NCBI GenBank assembly: GCA_934045905.1
Contig: OW203771.1
Location: 3,596,001 to 3,660,000 of the forward strand
Direction of reading: 5' to 3'
DNA length: 64,000 bases
Source of the DNA: Leuctra nigra
Lineage: Eukaryota; Arthropoda; Insecta; Plecoptera; Leuctridae
Positions 21,300-33,842 of this stretch are shown here, in pieces. Each line of letters begins with the position of its first letter. Position 1 is the stretch's first letter. The notes beneath the pieces are model-generated. The model searched no databases. It was not told the DNA's origin and saw only the letters and a list, made by a program, of their open reading frames with translations. The position numbers were made by a program, and so were the translations under genes.

Positions 21300-22175
21300 A
21301 GTTAGTAGCTAAAAGTCATTCAAAACGCAAACGTCAAACACACGCAAAGACTGTTACTTCCAATACAAAATAAAAATGTAACTGTAAATATATAATGTAC
21401 CATTCTAAGTACATACCTACAACTTCAAATGCATAATGTTTACATCAATAGCGTTTGATCTGCTATTGGTAGGTTTGTACAGTTTTTTTTATTCTGCCTA
21501 GCATAGTATTTATGATTTGTATTTATGTTGGCGTGTCTTTATCATGGGAAAATGGTATCAAGACAAATAATCAAATCTAAATTAATCCACCCAAAGAGAT
21601 TAACATTTTCAAGGGTCAACTGTAGATTTCCCACACTTCTTGTTCTAACTCGTTTTAAATCTGAATTAAATGGTTCGTTTACGACCTTAAATTCTCTTCA
21701 CAAAAAAAATTACCTACTATATATATTTACGGAAAATAATAGTATGTACATATTTAATAAGTCAGGGGTCCGGATAACTGACGTGTTTTTTGGGGAGGCT
21801 CGTTTCTCGAAATCCTAAATTAATTTCGTCAGATTTTCCTGAAAATCGATTGGTGTTTTGCCACGGAAAACTCTCCTACTAATAATAACAGCAAATATGA
21901 CATGATTTATCACGTGACATCCAAGCCAATCGTGTGAGGGCACTAATTATGTCTGGGCTCGTAATTGCCTCCATCAAATATTAATGCGTCTCATTATAGT
22001 GTCTTGTACATGAATTCATTATTCATTGCTCTATCAATGCGACTACAGCCTAGAACTTTATTTTTTATCGATTGCAAACATAATTAAGAAGATCGACTAT
22101 TCTCAACAAATATTGTTTTAGAATGTTACCGTATGTTGAAAATAGACTAAATGTAGAAGAATGTAATATGAGCAT
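21300..22175. other. No gene or clear repeat seen
   Basis: AT-rich presumed intron. Confidence 0.45.
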
Positions 22176-22178
22176 GCA

Positions 22179-22464
22179 CGGAACAGGTAAACCGAGTGGT
22201 AACGCTCTGAACTTGTATTCCGGAGGCCCGGGTTCGATTCCCGCGGCCGTCCTTCCTGACTGGGGTTTTTTCGTGGTATTCCCTCAGTCGACAGGCAAAT
22301 GCTGGAAAGGTACCCTACTAATAGGCCACGACCGCCTCCCTCCCACATTCTATCCTTACCTATAGGTACTCTTCACCATCATCTCCCAATCACCATCATA
22401 ATCATTCATCCGTCGCCATTAGCCTCGCTGCAGAACAGTGCGACGTTAAGTCCCAGATAAAAAA
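22179..22464 (+). mobile_element. tRNA-derived SINE, full length
   Basis: GGAACAGG start, box A region GAGTGGTAACGCTC, box B GGTTCGATTCCCGCGG, and 3' end GCGACGTTAAGTCCCAGAT plus A tail. ATGCAC before and ATGCGC after may be a short target duplication. Confidence 0.9.
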
Positions 22465-22469
22465 TGCGC

Positions 22470-25400
22470 AAGCTTGCCACTTGACTTTTACGCTGATATA
22501 ACTAGCTAATTCACAAACTTAATACCCACAGAAAACTGTTATACAAGTTAAACCTTTTAAATAGGCGGTTATTACTGCACAGAGAGCAAATTTTCTGCTC
22601 TATATCACTTTGCAACGAGAATATCACAAGAATCCCAAATGTTACACTGGCTGAAGTACTACTATAAAGAGAAATATACAAACATAGGTACACAATGCAG
22701 TAAATTAATAAACTGTAGTTTTCCTGGTGGCAATATTCCAAGTCCTGGGGCCGAGTAAAACCCAACTGCAATCTCATCTCTTCAGAACGCAATCACGAGA
22801 ATTCTGGAGCAAGTTTGCAGCTGCGTCTCCCGGACGCTCCTTCGGGAACTCAAATCTCTTCCCGAGAACATTCTCCAGAAAACAAGGAGCACTCGTCTAT
22901 TGGCTAACTACGTTTCCAAGGCAATGTAATTACTTTCGTGTAATTGGATACCTACGTATTTCTTCTGTACAGAGTAATTGAACGGGATGATAATATTCAT
23001 ATACAATGCACAGAGACCAATAACACGACTGATTGCTTTTGCTATAAAAAGAACACTGATATCGATTAGAAGCAACCTTTCAATAGAGACGATATTAATT
23101 ATGTAATGGAGTTTGCTTAGCAGGAACTGACGTCGGTTGGCTGGCGATACACAAACTGTATGTCAAATGAATTGATGAATATTTAAAGGAAGACTGCAAT
23201 ATCATGACAGTTAACAATTCAGATACCTGTGAGGGGGTTATTTTCTCAGAAAGTCTTTATACCTAGTCACTGAATCTAAAATATTCACCAAAATAGCAAA
23301 ATCCCTACTTAGAAGCTGATAATTTCATTTGGCTAGGGCCTCTGAATTTTGGTATTTGTTCCACTAGTTGGTATGATACCTAGTCGAGCGAATCTAATCT
23401 AATCGAATCGAATTTATTGAGACTCGTAATATAACACAATAATTTAGTTGAAAGGAAAAATGAACTTTAATTTTGCAACATTTTATAAATTTTTTCACAT
23501 TTTCAGTCTCTCCTTGTTGTTATCAAAGTTAATTTTGTAAATGCTGTAAAATCAATTCATCCATAAATTGTATAAATATGATCATAACATATGCAAACAC
23601 ATGGAGGAACTTAGATTCGCGGTGCTCGCTTGCCAACGCGTAACACAGAGCGTTTTCTTCGTCGCTGTCGTCATCAATAAAGTGAAACAGAGTCGTTTGA
23701 TGACAATAAGGTAATCCAACAGCGATGTCTAAGCTGTCAACCAATCAACTGACACTGACAGTCTCATCTGCATTAAGCTTTGATCTCGTGAAAATAGCAC
23801 TCGCAAAAGCTCATCGAATAAAGCTCAATATAATTAAAAGCTCGACTACAACGGAAAGTTATACCCGCTATGGAAATCCCCCTCGGGAGCTTTCGCAAAG
23901 TTTGACCTAAAAGATAGCAGCAGGATTCAATTATTAAACATTTTGAAATTATAACTTTTTTATACAAAGTTCTGTTTGCTTTCATGTTGTTGTAGAACTC
24001 GACGAGATAAATTTTCATTGAGATTTTACAAAGTTGACGGATTTCTCAATAATTGAAGAATGAATGGTAATATTCCCTCGGGCTTTGAGCCAGATGGTCT
24101 GTTGTTTCAACTGAGTCTGTACAGCCAAGCCAGTGGGAGTTTTAAACATTATCGATGGAATCGTTGATAAATGTGTAGCCCTTCCATAAGATTCAAGACA
24201 ACTCAGAACGTTTAGGTTGGAGTGGGCTGTACACGCAGGTAAACATTCCATTTTCTTAATATCGTCTTTCAAGCACTTAAATGGGCTTCCACGCTGCCAT
24301 TTGCTCTCACTTTGGAGCGCTAGCTACAATTTTACGTTTTTTTCCTTCCACGCATGCTTCTGTACAAAATGACAGATAGATGACAAATCACTTTAAACTT
24401 CTTGTATTTGAAATATAATGCCAAACTGTTGTGTTCGGAGTGAAGGTAATTGTTTTAAAATGTAACTACTTAAATATAGAAATAGTTTCAGTTAATAATT
24501 GCACCTAACTCACTCTATTCTAAGCTTGAAGTGTGGAGCCCCATTAAGAAAATTTTGAACAAATGAATAACATTGCTAATATTCTAGTTGACCTTGCGAT
24601 AAAAATAACCAACTTATTAACACAATATGTGTGCCTATACTCACTTAAAAGCTAAAATGTTTCTCTTTTCACATAAGTGGAGTTTGGGGATCCTGTGTCT
24701 ATAAGTTAGTGTATATATCGCAAATCGATTCAGTAATAAGCCATGTTTTCTTAAGTTGCCACTATTATTATAATACGCACAGTTGAAAGTTGAGGATCAG
24801 TTGAAAATATTATCTTCATTGTTTAAGCTCGAATGCATCCGACTCTTGAGAATGGAAACAGGTATTATTAAGCAATCTCTCAATGTCACATTTCTATGTA
24901 AATATGCTGGATTGGAATGTTGCCATGAACATTCATACCTGTTGAGCGTGTAAGTGCAAGGAAATATGCAATCTTTCACCACAGGGGTACATCTATTTTC
25001 ATAAATGCCATCATATTATAATTCTGAACCATTCATTATATACCTACTAATGTAAAGTGCATTAATTAAAACCAACAAGAAAAAACTAACAAATAACAAG
25101 GAAAAGCTCAGCAAACTAAAATAAATAAATTAACAATTGTCGTTGTTCAACAATTAACAAGGATTAAATACAGTCACAGTAACTAAATTAACTAAGCCGA
25201 GTTCGAAGGCAAACATTGGATATTTCCTAAATATCGTCATAAGCATAGACAAAATTAAAATAGTCAAAATTAGCAAATTAATTATCATACCTATAATTTT
25301 GGTCGACGTAGAAATAGCAACAACCCAAGTTATAAATACAATCCATGTGCCTAAACACGACTTAAAGCAAAATTGACCCCATTTTTGCAGCTTTCAGTCT

Positions 25401-25545
25401 AGCTTGGGCACAAATATATTAAAAGTCTGTGTTTATAAGTTTGACTAAAACATTACTTAAAGCAGTTTCTCGAATTTTTCATAATCCGAATGGTTCAAAA
25501 AGTTATGACGTCAGGAATCATTAACTGGAACCTTGAGTGCAGCTC
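22470..25545. other. No gene seen; one family-K core motif
   Basis: About 3 kb of presumed intron. GTGCTCGCTTGCCAACGCG-TAACACAGAGCGTTTTC at 23623-23657 is the recurring core motif described under findings. No exon or long repeat recognised. Confidence 0.4.
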
Positions 25546-25556
25546 ACTTCTTAAAA

Positions 25557-25834
25557 ACGGAACAGGTTGGCTGAGTGGTAACGCTCTGAACTGTATTCCG
25601 AAGGCCCGGGTTCGATTCCCGCGGCCGTCCTTCCTGACTGGGGTTTTTCGTGGTATTCCCTCAGTCGACAGGCAAATGCTGGGAAGGTACCCTACTAATA
25701 AGCCACGAACGCCTCCTTCCCACCTTCCATCCTTATACCTACTCTTCACCATCATCTACCATCATCATAATCATTCATCCGTCGCCATTAGCCTCGCTGC
25801 AGAACAGTGCGACGTTAAGCCCCAGAAAAAGAAA
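25557..25834 (+). mobile_element. tRNA-derived SINE with target-site duplication
   Basis: Full-length copy with box A, box B and the GACGTTAAGCCCCAGA end. ACTTCTT occurs at 25546-25552 and again at 25835-25841, a perfect 7-bp target duplication. Confidence 0.92.
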
Positions 25835-25908
25835 ACTTCTTGAAGTCCGCCTGGTGCTCCCCACAAGAACGAAAGCAACATTTCAATGTCAGTCGCCAGC
25901 AACCGCAT

Positions 25909-26045
25909 TTTATTTATTTATTTATTTATTCATACATCTTACAAAATGATAATAAAAATTATCACAGTGGCAAGGAATTACTAATAACTAATAAAATAAC
26001 AATAATAACAATAATAATGACAATAATAACAAATAACAATTAAAT
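25909..26045 (+). repeat. AT-rich simple repeats
   Basis: (TTTA)n at 25909-25930 and an ATAACAATA-type run at 25990-26042, just before the 90-bp array. Confidence 0.85.
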
Positions 26046-26118
26046 AAGTTAGTCTCTATCAAAATTAAAATTTAAATGTAGAAGTTTTCGAAATGTTTTT
26101 ACTTCAGCCTTGTTTAAA

Positions 26119-28381
26119 CGTCCATATCGTGAACAATGTCGGGCCAAGCGGTCTGTTCGCTTATCGACGATCAGCGATCCAGACAGCTCCGCCCGCACCG
26201 CATTGGAACGTCCATAGCGTGAACAATGTCGGGCCAAGCGGTCTGTTCGCTTATCGACGATCAGCGATCCAGACCGCTCCGCCCGCACCGCATTGGGAAC
26301 GTCCATAGCGTGAACAATGTCGGGCCAAGCGGTCTGTTCGCTTATCGACGATCAGCGATCCAGACCGCTCCGCCCGCACCGGATTGGGAACGTCCATAGC
26401 GTGAACAATGTCGGGCCAAGCGGTCTGTTCGCTTATCGACGATCAGCGATCCAGACCGCTCCGTCCGCACCGCATTGGAACGTCCATAGCGTGAACAATG
26501 TCGGGCCAAGCGGTCTGTTCGCTTATCGACGATCAGCGATCCAGACCGCTCCGTCCGCACCGCATTGGAACGTCCATAGCTTGAACAATGTCGGGCCAAG
26601 CGGTCTGTTCGCTTATCGACGATCAGCGATCGAGACCGCTCCGCCCGCACCGCATTGGGAACGTCCATAGCGTGAACAATGTCGGGCCAAGCGGTCTGTT
26701 CACTTATCGACGATCAGCGATCCAGACTGCTCCGCCCGCACCGCATTGGGAACGTCCATAGCGTGAACAATGTCGGGCCAAGCGGTCTGTTCGCTTATCG
26801 ACGATCAGCGATCCCGACCGCTCCGCCCGCACCGCATTGGGAACGTCCATAGCGTGAACAATGTCGGGCCAAGCGGTCTGTTCGCTTATCGACGATCAGC
26901 GATCCAGACTGCTTCGCCCGCACCGCATTGGGAACGTCCATAGCGTGAACAATGTCGGGCCAAGCGGTGTGTTCGCTTATCGACGATCAGCGATCCAGAC
27001 CGCTCCGCCAGCAACCGGATTGGGAACGTCCATAGCGTGAACAATGTCGGGCCAAGCGGTGTGTTCGCTTATCGACGATCAGCGATCCAGACCCCTCCGC
27101 CGGCACCGCATTGGAACGTCCATAGCGTGAACAATGTCGGGCCAAGCGGTCTGTTCGCTTATCGACGATCAGCGATCCAGACCGCTCCGCCCGCACCGGA
27201 TTGGGAACGTCCATAGCGTGAACAATGTCGGGCCAAGCGGTGTGTTCGCTTATCGACGATCAGCGATCCAGACCGCTCCGCCCGCACCGGATTGGGAACG
27301 TCCATAGCGTGAACAATGTCGGGCCAAGCGGTGTGTTCGCTTATCGACGATCAGCGATCCAGACCGCTCCGCCCGCACCGCATTGGAACGTCCATAGCGT
27401 GAACAATGTCGGGCCAAGCGGTGTGTTCGCTTATCGACGATCAGCGATCCAGACCGCTCCGCCCGCACCGCATTGGAACGTCCATAGCTTGAACAATGTC
27501 GGGCCAAGCGGTCTGTTCGCTTATCGACGATCAGCGATCCAGACCGCTCCGCCCGCACCGGATTGGGAACGTCCATAGCGTGAACAATGTCGGGCCAAGC
27601 GGTCTGTTCGCTTATCGACGATCAGCGATCCAGACCGCTCCGTCCGCACCGCATTGGAACGTCCATAGCGTGAACAATGTCGGGCCAAGCGGTGTGTTCG
27701 CTTATCGACGATCAGCGATCCAGACCGCTCCGTCCGCACCGCATTGGGAACGTCCATAGCGTGAACAATGTCGGGCCAAGCGGTGTGTTCGCTTATCGAC
27801 GATCAGCGATCGAGACCGCTCCGCCCGCACCGCATTGGGAACGTCCATAGCGTGAACAATGTCGGGCCAAGCGGTGTGTTCGCTTATCGACGATCTTCGA
27901 TCCAGACTGCTCCGCCCGCACCGCATTGGGAACGTCCATAGCGTGAACAATGTCGGGCCAAGCGGTCTGTTCGCTTATCGACGATCAGCGATCCAGACTG
28001 CTCCGCCCGCACCGCATTGGGAACGTCCATAGCGTGAACAATGTCGGGCCAAGCGGTGTGTTCGCTTATCGACGATCAGCGATCCAGACTGCTCCGCCCG
28101 CACCGCATTGGGAACGTCCATAGCGTGAACAATGTCGGGCCAAGCGGTGTGTTCGCTTATCGACGATCAGCGATCGAGACCGCTCCACCCGCACCGCATT
28201 GGGAACGTCCATAGCGTGAACAATGTCGGGCCAAGCGGTCTGTTCGCTTATCGACGATCAGCGATCCAGACCGCTCCGCCCGCACCGCATTGGGAACGTC
28301 CATAGCGTGAACAATGTCGGGCCAAGAGGTGTTTTCGCTTATCGACGATCAGCGATCGAGACCGCTCCGCCCGCACCGGAT
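26119..28381 (+). repeat. Tandem array, about 25 units of 90/91 bp
   Basis: The unit starts CGTCCATAGCGTGAACAATG and ends CGCACCGCATTGG; a one-base indel (GG/GGG) gives 90 or 91 bp. CpG-rich in AT-rich surroundings. Each unit has a dyad: GCGGTCTG/CAGACCGC outer stem, TCGCT/AGCGA inner stem, ATCG/CGAT centre. Recurrent variants (GTGTG, GACTGC, CGATCGAGAC, GGATTGG) are mixed along the array. Frames opened by the 90-bp period on both strands break at 91-bp units, so it is not coding. Confidence 0.95.
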
Positions 28382-28619
28382 GGCCCGCAATAAAACACAA
28401 CGCCGTGTACGCGCTGGCAACGGAAAGTACACGTATAAAATAAAAACAGTTGCCCTCCGTTTACTCCGAGCCGTTTGAGTTTACGACGGCGATGTCGGCA
28501 GCTTTTGTCCGCTTGTAGAGTTTTCAAGAATAGCTCTTTCCGTTCCAGATATTTATACAAGTACGAAATTTCCATGCAATTCTATTTTTTATATACCGAT
28601 AGCTATAGTGTTTGGCCAG

Positions 28620-28850
28620 TTCCTAAATAACAAAAAAAAACCCGTTCGGGTTCCTAGTTCCTTTCAAATAAAGGAACTGAAGGAACTAGAAAGTTACCAG
28701 TAACGAACTAAGTTCCTTTTAATAAGTTACAATGCCCTCCAAAAACAACCAGGATTATTTTCTTTAATTACCTGCGTTTCTAAATTGAGTGAGCAAAGCG
28801 ATCAAGTAGTATATTTTCAGAAATCAGGTAAATTAAGGAAAAAGAAAAAA
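28620..28850. other. Unassigned sequence with short inverted repeats
   Basis: GGAACTGAAGGAACTAG and nearby AGTTCCTTT blocks form imperfect small dyads; no element recognised. Confidence 0.3.
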
Positions 28851-28897
28851 GTGAAAAGGAGAAACAATTTAAATTTAAATTTAGTTACAAGTTTACT

Positions 28898-29161
28898 GTA
28901 TGGCTGAATGGTAACGCTCTGAACCTGTATTCCGGAGGCCCGGGTTCGATTCCCGCGGCCGTCCTTCCTGACTGTTTTTTTCGTGGTATTCCCTCAGTCA
29001 AATGCTGGGAAGGTACCCTACTAATAGGCCACGACCGCCTCCTTCCCACCTTCCATCCTTACCTACTCTTCACCATCATCTCCCAATCATCATCATAATC
29101 ATTCATCCGTCGCCATTAGCCTCGCTGCAGAACAGTGCGACGTTAAGCCCCAGACAAAAAA
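28898..29161 (+). mobile_element. tRNA-derived SINE inside family J
   Basis: Slightly 5'-shortened copy (begins at TATGGCTGAATGGTAACGC) with box B and the GACGTTAAGCCCCAGAC end. Flanked by ACAAGTTTACT (28887-28897) and ACGAGTTTACT (29164-29174), an 11-bp target duplication with one change. Confidence 0.9.
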
Positions 29162-29307
29162 ATACGAGTTTACTTGTTCAGCCATAACAATTACAACTCA
29201 AGCAAATTTAATATAAATATATTATATATATATAAATATTTAATATAAAAAAATACGAGTTTACTTGTTCAGCCATAACAATTACAACTCAAGCAAATGT
29301 AATATAA

Positions 29308-29462
29308 TTTTTTTGTCTGGGGCTTAACGTCGCACTGTTCTGCAGCGAGGCTAATGGCGACGGATGAATGATTATGATGATGATTGGGAGATGATGGTGA
29401 AGAGTGTGTAAGGATGGAATGTGGGAAGGAGGCGGTCGTGTCCTATTAGTAGGTACCCTACT
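29308..29462 (-). mobile_element. tRNA-derived SINE, head missing
   Basis: A minus-strand copy starting at the A tail and GTCTGGGGCTTAACGTCGC end and running through the body to the TAGTAGGGTACC region, where it stops. The tRNA head is absent. Confidence 0.8.
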
Positions 29463-29941
29463 AATAATTTATTTATATAAATATCCCCGTGAATCCACCA
29501 GAGGTCAGTCGTGTTCCTTATTTTCTCGACTAGCATCCGAGTGTTTCAAGGTGTGCAAAGCCTCGGCTGTACATTTCAAACATATTTCTACATCGACGGT
29601 TTCGAATATTAAACCACCACGACAAAGTCTGGAAAGAAAACGTCTTTGTGCTCGGCAACTCGCTGTTAGTTCCGCCTGTCGTGGCTGGGCAGGTTGCAGA
29701 CAAAGCTCCGCGTTCCATTGCCGGTGAACACAAAGTACAACAATACGTCAGCGCTTCCTCCGTCCCGTGCGACTCGCGGCGCGGTTCCGTCGCTTCAATA
29801 CACACTATAGGCGCCAGGCGATAGCGCCAGGCAATAGCAGGGCAATCGCATTACAATACATTGCACTGCGTTCCACCAACATAGCGGATATTAAAACCAA
29901 AGACAATGACAAAGCATTGTTTAAATTTTAGTCGGTTGACA

Positions 29942-30057
29942 TTTTTTTTTATCTGGGGCTTAACGTCGCACTCCACGAAAAAAAACAGTCAGGAAGGACG
30001 GTCGCGGCAATCGAACCCGGGCCTCCGGAATACAAGTTCAGAGCGTTAACCATTCGC
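29942..30057 (-). mobile_element. tRNA-derived SINE with internal deletion
   Basis: A minus-strand copy in which the 3' end (TCTGGGGCTTAACGTCGCAC) joins directly to the CCACGAAAAAAAACAGTCAGG and box B region, with about 150 bp of body removed. Confidence 0.8.
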
Positions 30058-30351
30058 TCGATTGTGACTGTTAGCTGCAGAACTGAATACTATTGTCGAT
30101 GTAGAAGGCTGCAATTTTACACCAAATTCAGGATCTATTAAGATATTATTACGATTAGTTCATGTATACACATTTAAAGTAGGTACCTACGACTAGATCA
30201 TAAGAATATTGTTGTACTCTGCCAAGTTTCTCTGCAATCTGGTGAAATGTACGACGATCTCAGATCTTGATATATACGTAAGAACGAGGCGGGTGCTTTG
30301 TCAGCATACATCGCCGACAGACTTGCGCATCCCAAACAAAGAATCGTTTGT

Positions 30352-30592
30352 CAATGGTTTAACGTCGCACAGATCTGCAACTTGGCCAATGGTGACGCAT
30401 GAATGATGATAATAAGGGACGATGAAGAAGATAGGGCAATGATGAACAGTTGGAAGGAAGGTATCGTGGCCTAGTTGTAGGCACCATCCAAGCGTGCCTC
30501 TCGGAGGGAAAATAACTTCAGTTAGGAAGGACGCGGGAATCAAACCATGGGCCCTGACTTTTCGGTGCGTTTTTGTCTGAGCCAACTTGCTT
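30352..30592 (-). mobile_element. Diverged tRNA-SINE (older subfamily)
   Basis: The minus strand retains the order GGTTTAACGTCGCAC, GACGCATGAATGATG, GGAAGGAAGGTATCGTGGCC and GCGGGAATCAAACC, with many substitutions. Its 5' end reads GCCAACTTGC. Confidence 0.7.
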
Positions 30593-30777
30593 CCTATTGA
30601 CAACGGAAATCATGTACATTTGACTCAATGATGCAGAAAAATCGCGGATTATATTTAGCAGAGTCATCGCAAATCTAACTCAAAATATCCTACCAAGATG
30701 AATCGGCCTTTCTTTGCCTTCTTTATCAAGATTATAAGTACAGATGAGATTTGAATGTAGATTCCAGACAGGCGAAT

Positions 30778-32822
30778 ATCTAGTGGAGCGGTCGCTCCAC
30801 CCAGCCAAGTCGTACGGTACACTCACACTCACTCAACATACCGTAAATGCCTAATAAACTGAGGAGCAGACCAAACACTTTTACTGTAAGCAACAACATG
30901 GCATTTTCGGCCTACTGGATCTCAACATTGGAAAATCTCACATTGTTGCGAAATATCTTAATTTCGAGTTATGGCCCACCCCACCCCCTATACCAAATTT
31001 GGGAACAACAGGTTATGTCATTTGCGAGCAAGATGGCCGTGAAAACAGTGAAATTACACCCCTTTTAAAAGCTATCTGATGATGATGATGATGATGATGA
31101 TGACGATGATGATGATTCAGATATCAGGAAACACTGTTGACAGTGCCACAGCCTAAACGGGTTAACCGATCGATCTGAAATTTTTACCACGTGTGCACTT
31201 TTGGCGTCTTAGGTGCCTTTTGCTATAACCGGTTTTATGCCGCCATTTTGAAACCGGAAGTGACGTCATATCTCGAAAACGGCTGAACCGATCGAAACGA
31301 AATTTGCGTTAATCGATTCAGACGGTCATCTATATGAAACATCAATAGTCGAAATAGAAATGCACTATTACTAAAACCGGAAATGACGCCATAACAATGC
31401 CAAATCTGACTAAAACCATCTCTTATAACAATAAATAAATATTCAGAAGGCTTATAATGTTACATAACATTTAAGATACAGATATTAGGTGGCAGTGATG
31501 CCAGCCGCCATTTTGAAAACTGGAAGTGATGCGATAACTCGAGAACAGTTGGACCGATTGGAACGATGCTTTCGCAATTCATCATGGAATATAATTTTAA
31601 GCTTACATTTAGCACCAAACACAATTCTTCTTATCAACCAAACCACAAAGGCGTATTTTTTTAAAGGAATTATAGTCATTGGTGAAACAATGTTACAAGT
31701 TATAAGAATAAACTGAAAAAAGGAGTGATATCCCCATAAAAAACACTCCGTGTAAAAATACCAGCCAAGTCTCTTTACTTTAAAAAAATTCAACACCGAA
31801 AAGGAGTGATATCAAAAAAGGAGCCAAGTCAATGACATTTCCAAATATTTAATCGTATCTTTGAAATAAAAGTATAAACACCCAGAAATACTTTACAAAA
31901 GGACTTGGCGCATCGTTTTTTTAAAGACATCTTTCTATCCTAAAAGTGGAAAGAAATGTACAAGTTTAAGTACTTTTCCTCTTTCTATTAGAGCCATCAA
32001 GCTACTCAAGCTATGAATCAAGCTACTTTTAGTAGTTGCTATTTTATAGTTTTGTCAATGGCGATAGAAGAAAGATTTCATGTTGTAATAGATAAGTGAT
32101 ATGGTAAAAGAATTAAATAACAAGGAAGTGCGCTCATATATATTCTTATAACACTGTTAATATAGTGATATTAGAAGGGTATCTTTTCATAATATGATCT
32201 TGACTCTGAGGGAAATCATGAAACGTTGTCAAATAAATTACTAACTATCGATAGAACACTATTATATATTTTTCAAGTGTAAAGGGTATAAAGTTAAAAA
32301 TGTTAAAGAAATTCAATGTGCCGTCACTGTGTACTTCGTGAAATGTACTATTATAAATTGCGGATTAATAGAAATTTATTTCATGATGAGAAGGTATAAC
32401 GCATGAGACTTAATTAATATGTTGACCACGAAACAATATTACGAAGATATCTATTGTGTATTTATTACAAACATAGGCAACAAGTTTCATGTGTACATAT
32501 TCAAATAGAAAATTATTTACAGTAGGTATATATAATATGTAATTGAAAGATGTGTCCCTATTATGATAAAAGTTCTTAATGACGGTTGAATATAAATGGC
32601 ATATTACGCTTATGAATAGAAAAATGTCTTTAAAAAAACGATGCGCCAAGTTCTTTTGTAAAGTATTTCTGGGTGTTTATACTTTTATTTCAAAGATACG
32701 ATTAAATATTTGGAAATGTCATTGACTTGGCTCCTTTTTTGATATCACTCCTTTTCGGTGTTGAATTTTTTTAAAGTAAAGAGACTTGGCTGGTATTTTT
32801 ACACGGAGTGTTTTTTATGGGG
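30778..32822 (-). mobile_element. Large composite non-autonomous element, copy 2
   Basis: Same order as 5328-7203: ATCTAG plus hairpin, GGCATTTTCGGCCTACTGGA, microsatellite (GAT here, 31077-31112), CACAGCCTAAACGG, CCGGAAGTGACGTCA at 31254 and CCGGAAATGACGCCA at 31377, then a foldback ending TTTTTTATGGGG. It has fewer motif modules than copy 1 but a much longer foldback spacer. Confidence 0.65.
31732..32822 (+). repeat. Foldback at the end of composite copy 2
   Basis: Arms 31732-31945 and about 32615-32822 are near-perfect complements from CCCCATAAAAAACACTCCG inward past ACTTGGCGCATCG. The spacer is about 670 nt. Arm tips and the ACTTGGCGCATCG block are shared with copy 1; the sequence between them is not. 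Confidence 0.9.
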
Positions 32823-33007
32823 TAGGTTATACGTAGGAGGAATTCCCAAAAGAGAATCCGGATGATGCTGTAGAGATATCTGAGTAACAGTTAGTAGGTC
32901 AAAGGGTCGAAGTCTCGAGATCGTTAGCAAGGAAAGCGGTTGGATGCATTGGTGTATGAGTACGTAGGTTAGAGCTGCATCGAAAACATGGTTATAAACG
33001 TTAACAA

Positions 33008-33237
33008 TCCCACATCTGCCACCATTTGTATATTCATCCCACATCTGCCACCATTTGTATATTCATCCCACAACTGCCACCATTTGTAGATCCATCCCAT
33101 TAATGCCACCATTTGTATATTCATCCCACATATGGCAACATGCGTAGATTCAGCCCACATCTGCCACCAAATTGGATATTTATTTACACATGAAACCATT
33201 GTAGATCCATCCAGCATATGCCACCATTTGTAGATAT
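33008..33237 (-). repeat. Tandem array, about 8 units of ~29 bp
   Basis: Diverged units of CCCACATCTGCCACCATTTG followed by TATATTCAT, seen on the plus strand. The ~80-codon minus-strand frame across it is a by-product of the repeat. Confidence 0.85.
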
Positions 33238-33329
33238 GTTTGTTTTATTAATAATTTCAAGCAGCAAAACCGATTGTTTTCCTGTAGATATGACAAGAAA
33301 AAATAAACGTCCCATTAATTTCGCCTCCA

Positions 33330-33600
33330 CATCATATCAAGTGCGTCTGCTAGTGTAATCGCGCCTCGCCACGTCTCGCGACGGAAGACTCGGACGATTT
33401 CAACAGCCAAGTGCGCGGACGGCCAGATTAATCGTCGTGATGCGCAACGAGCCATGTAACGACAACGCAAATCCCTGTTAATGGCGGCGGAACCGAGAGA
33501 GATTACGACTCGAAGTCGGTTCGGTTGAACGACGCGATGTCGTGACACGGGTCCTATAGGAGGAGGGGCGTGGCTTGTGAGATATACACTCGAGGATACA
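33330..33600. other. CpG-rich single-copy stretch, unidentified
   Basis: Contains CGCGCCTCGCCACGTCTCGC and GAACGACGCGATGTCGTGAC, richer in CpG than the surroundings. No exon or element recognised. Confidence 0.25.
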
Positions 33601-33842
33601 TAAAGTGCGCGAGTTGGCCATTCGACTTGGCTGCATTCAACTCGGGGTCAGTGATTCATATGGCTGGGGATTTTACAGCGTCGTTCACATGATCACAACC
33701 AATGACAACTGTGTTTCATTTGAAGATGCGAAGTATATGATGAAAAGGACGTCCCGATCAAAATATGGAATGCGTCCCTTTTGGACAAATCGCGCAATTT
33801 GTACACTCGAGTGCACACATTAATTGAGAACATTGTATCAAT

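Larger units (their letters stand above)
28851..29529 (+). mobile_element. Repeat family J, copy 1, interrupted by two SINEs
   Basis: Blocks GTGAAAAGGAGAAACA, TTTAGTTACAAGTTTACT, TTCAGCCATAACAA, TTATTTATATAAATATCCCC and CCACCAGAGGTCAGTCGTG occur in the same order, uninterrupted, at 62107-62297. Here one SINE splits the first pair and a second sits before TTTATATAAATATC. A segment of about 60 bp (ACGAGTTTACTTGTTCAGCC...) is also duplicated in tandem at 29162 and 29254. Confidence 0.6.

Noticed and set aside
25557..25843. Open frames of 86-117 codons across SINEs
   Set aside because: The same peptide fragments recur at each SINE copy on both strands; they are non-coding retroelements.
26049..27950. 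Mirror-image open frames on both strands of the 90-bp array
   Set aside because: They follow from a 90-bp period and break wherever a 91-bp unit occurs.
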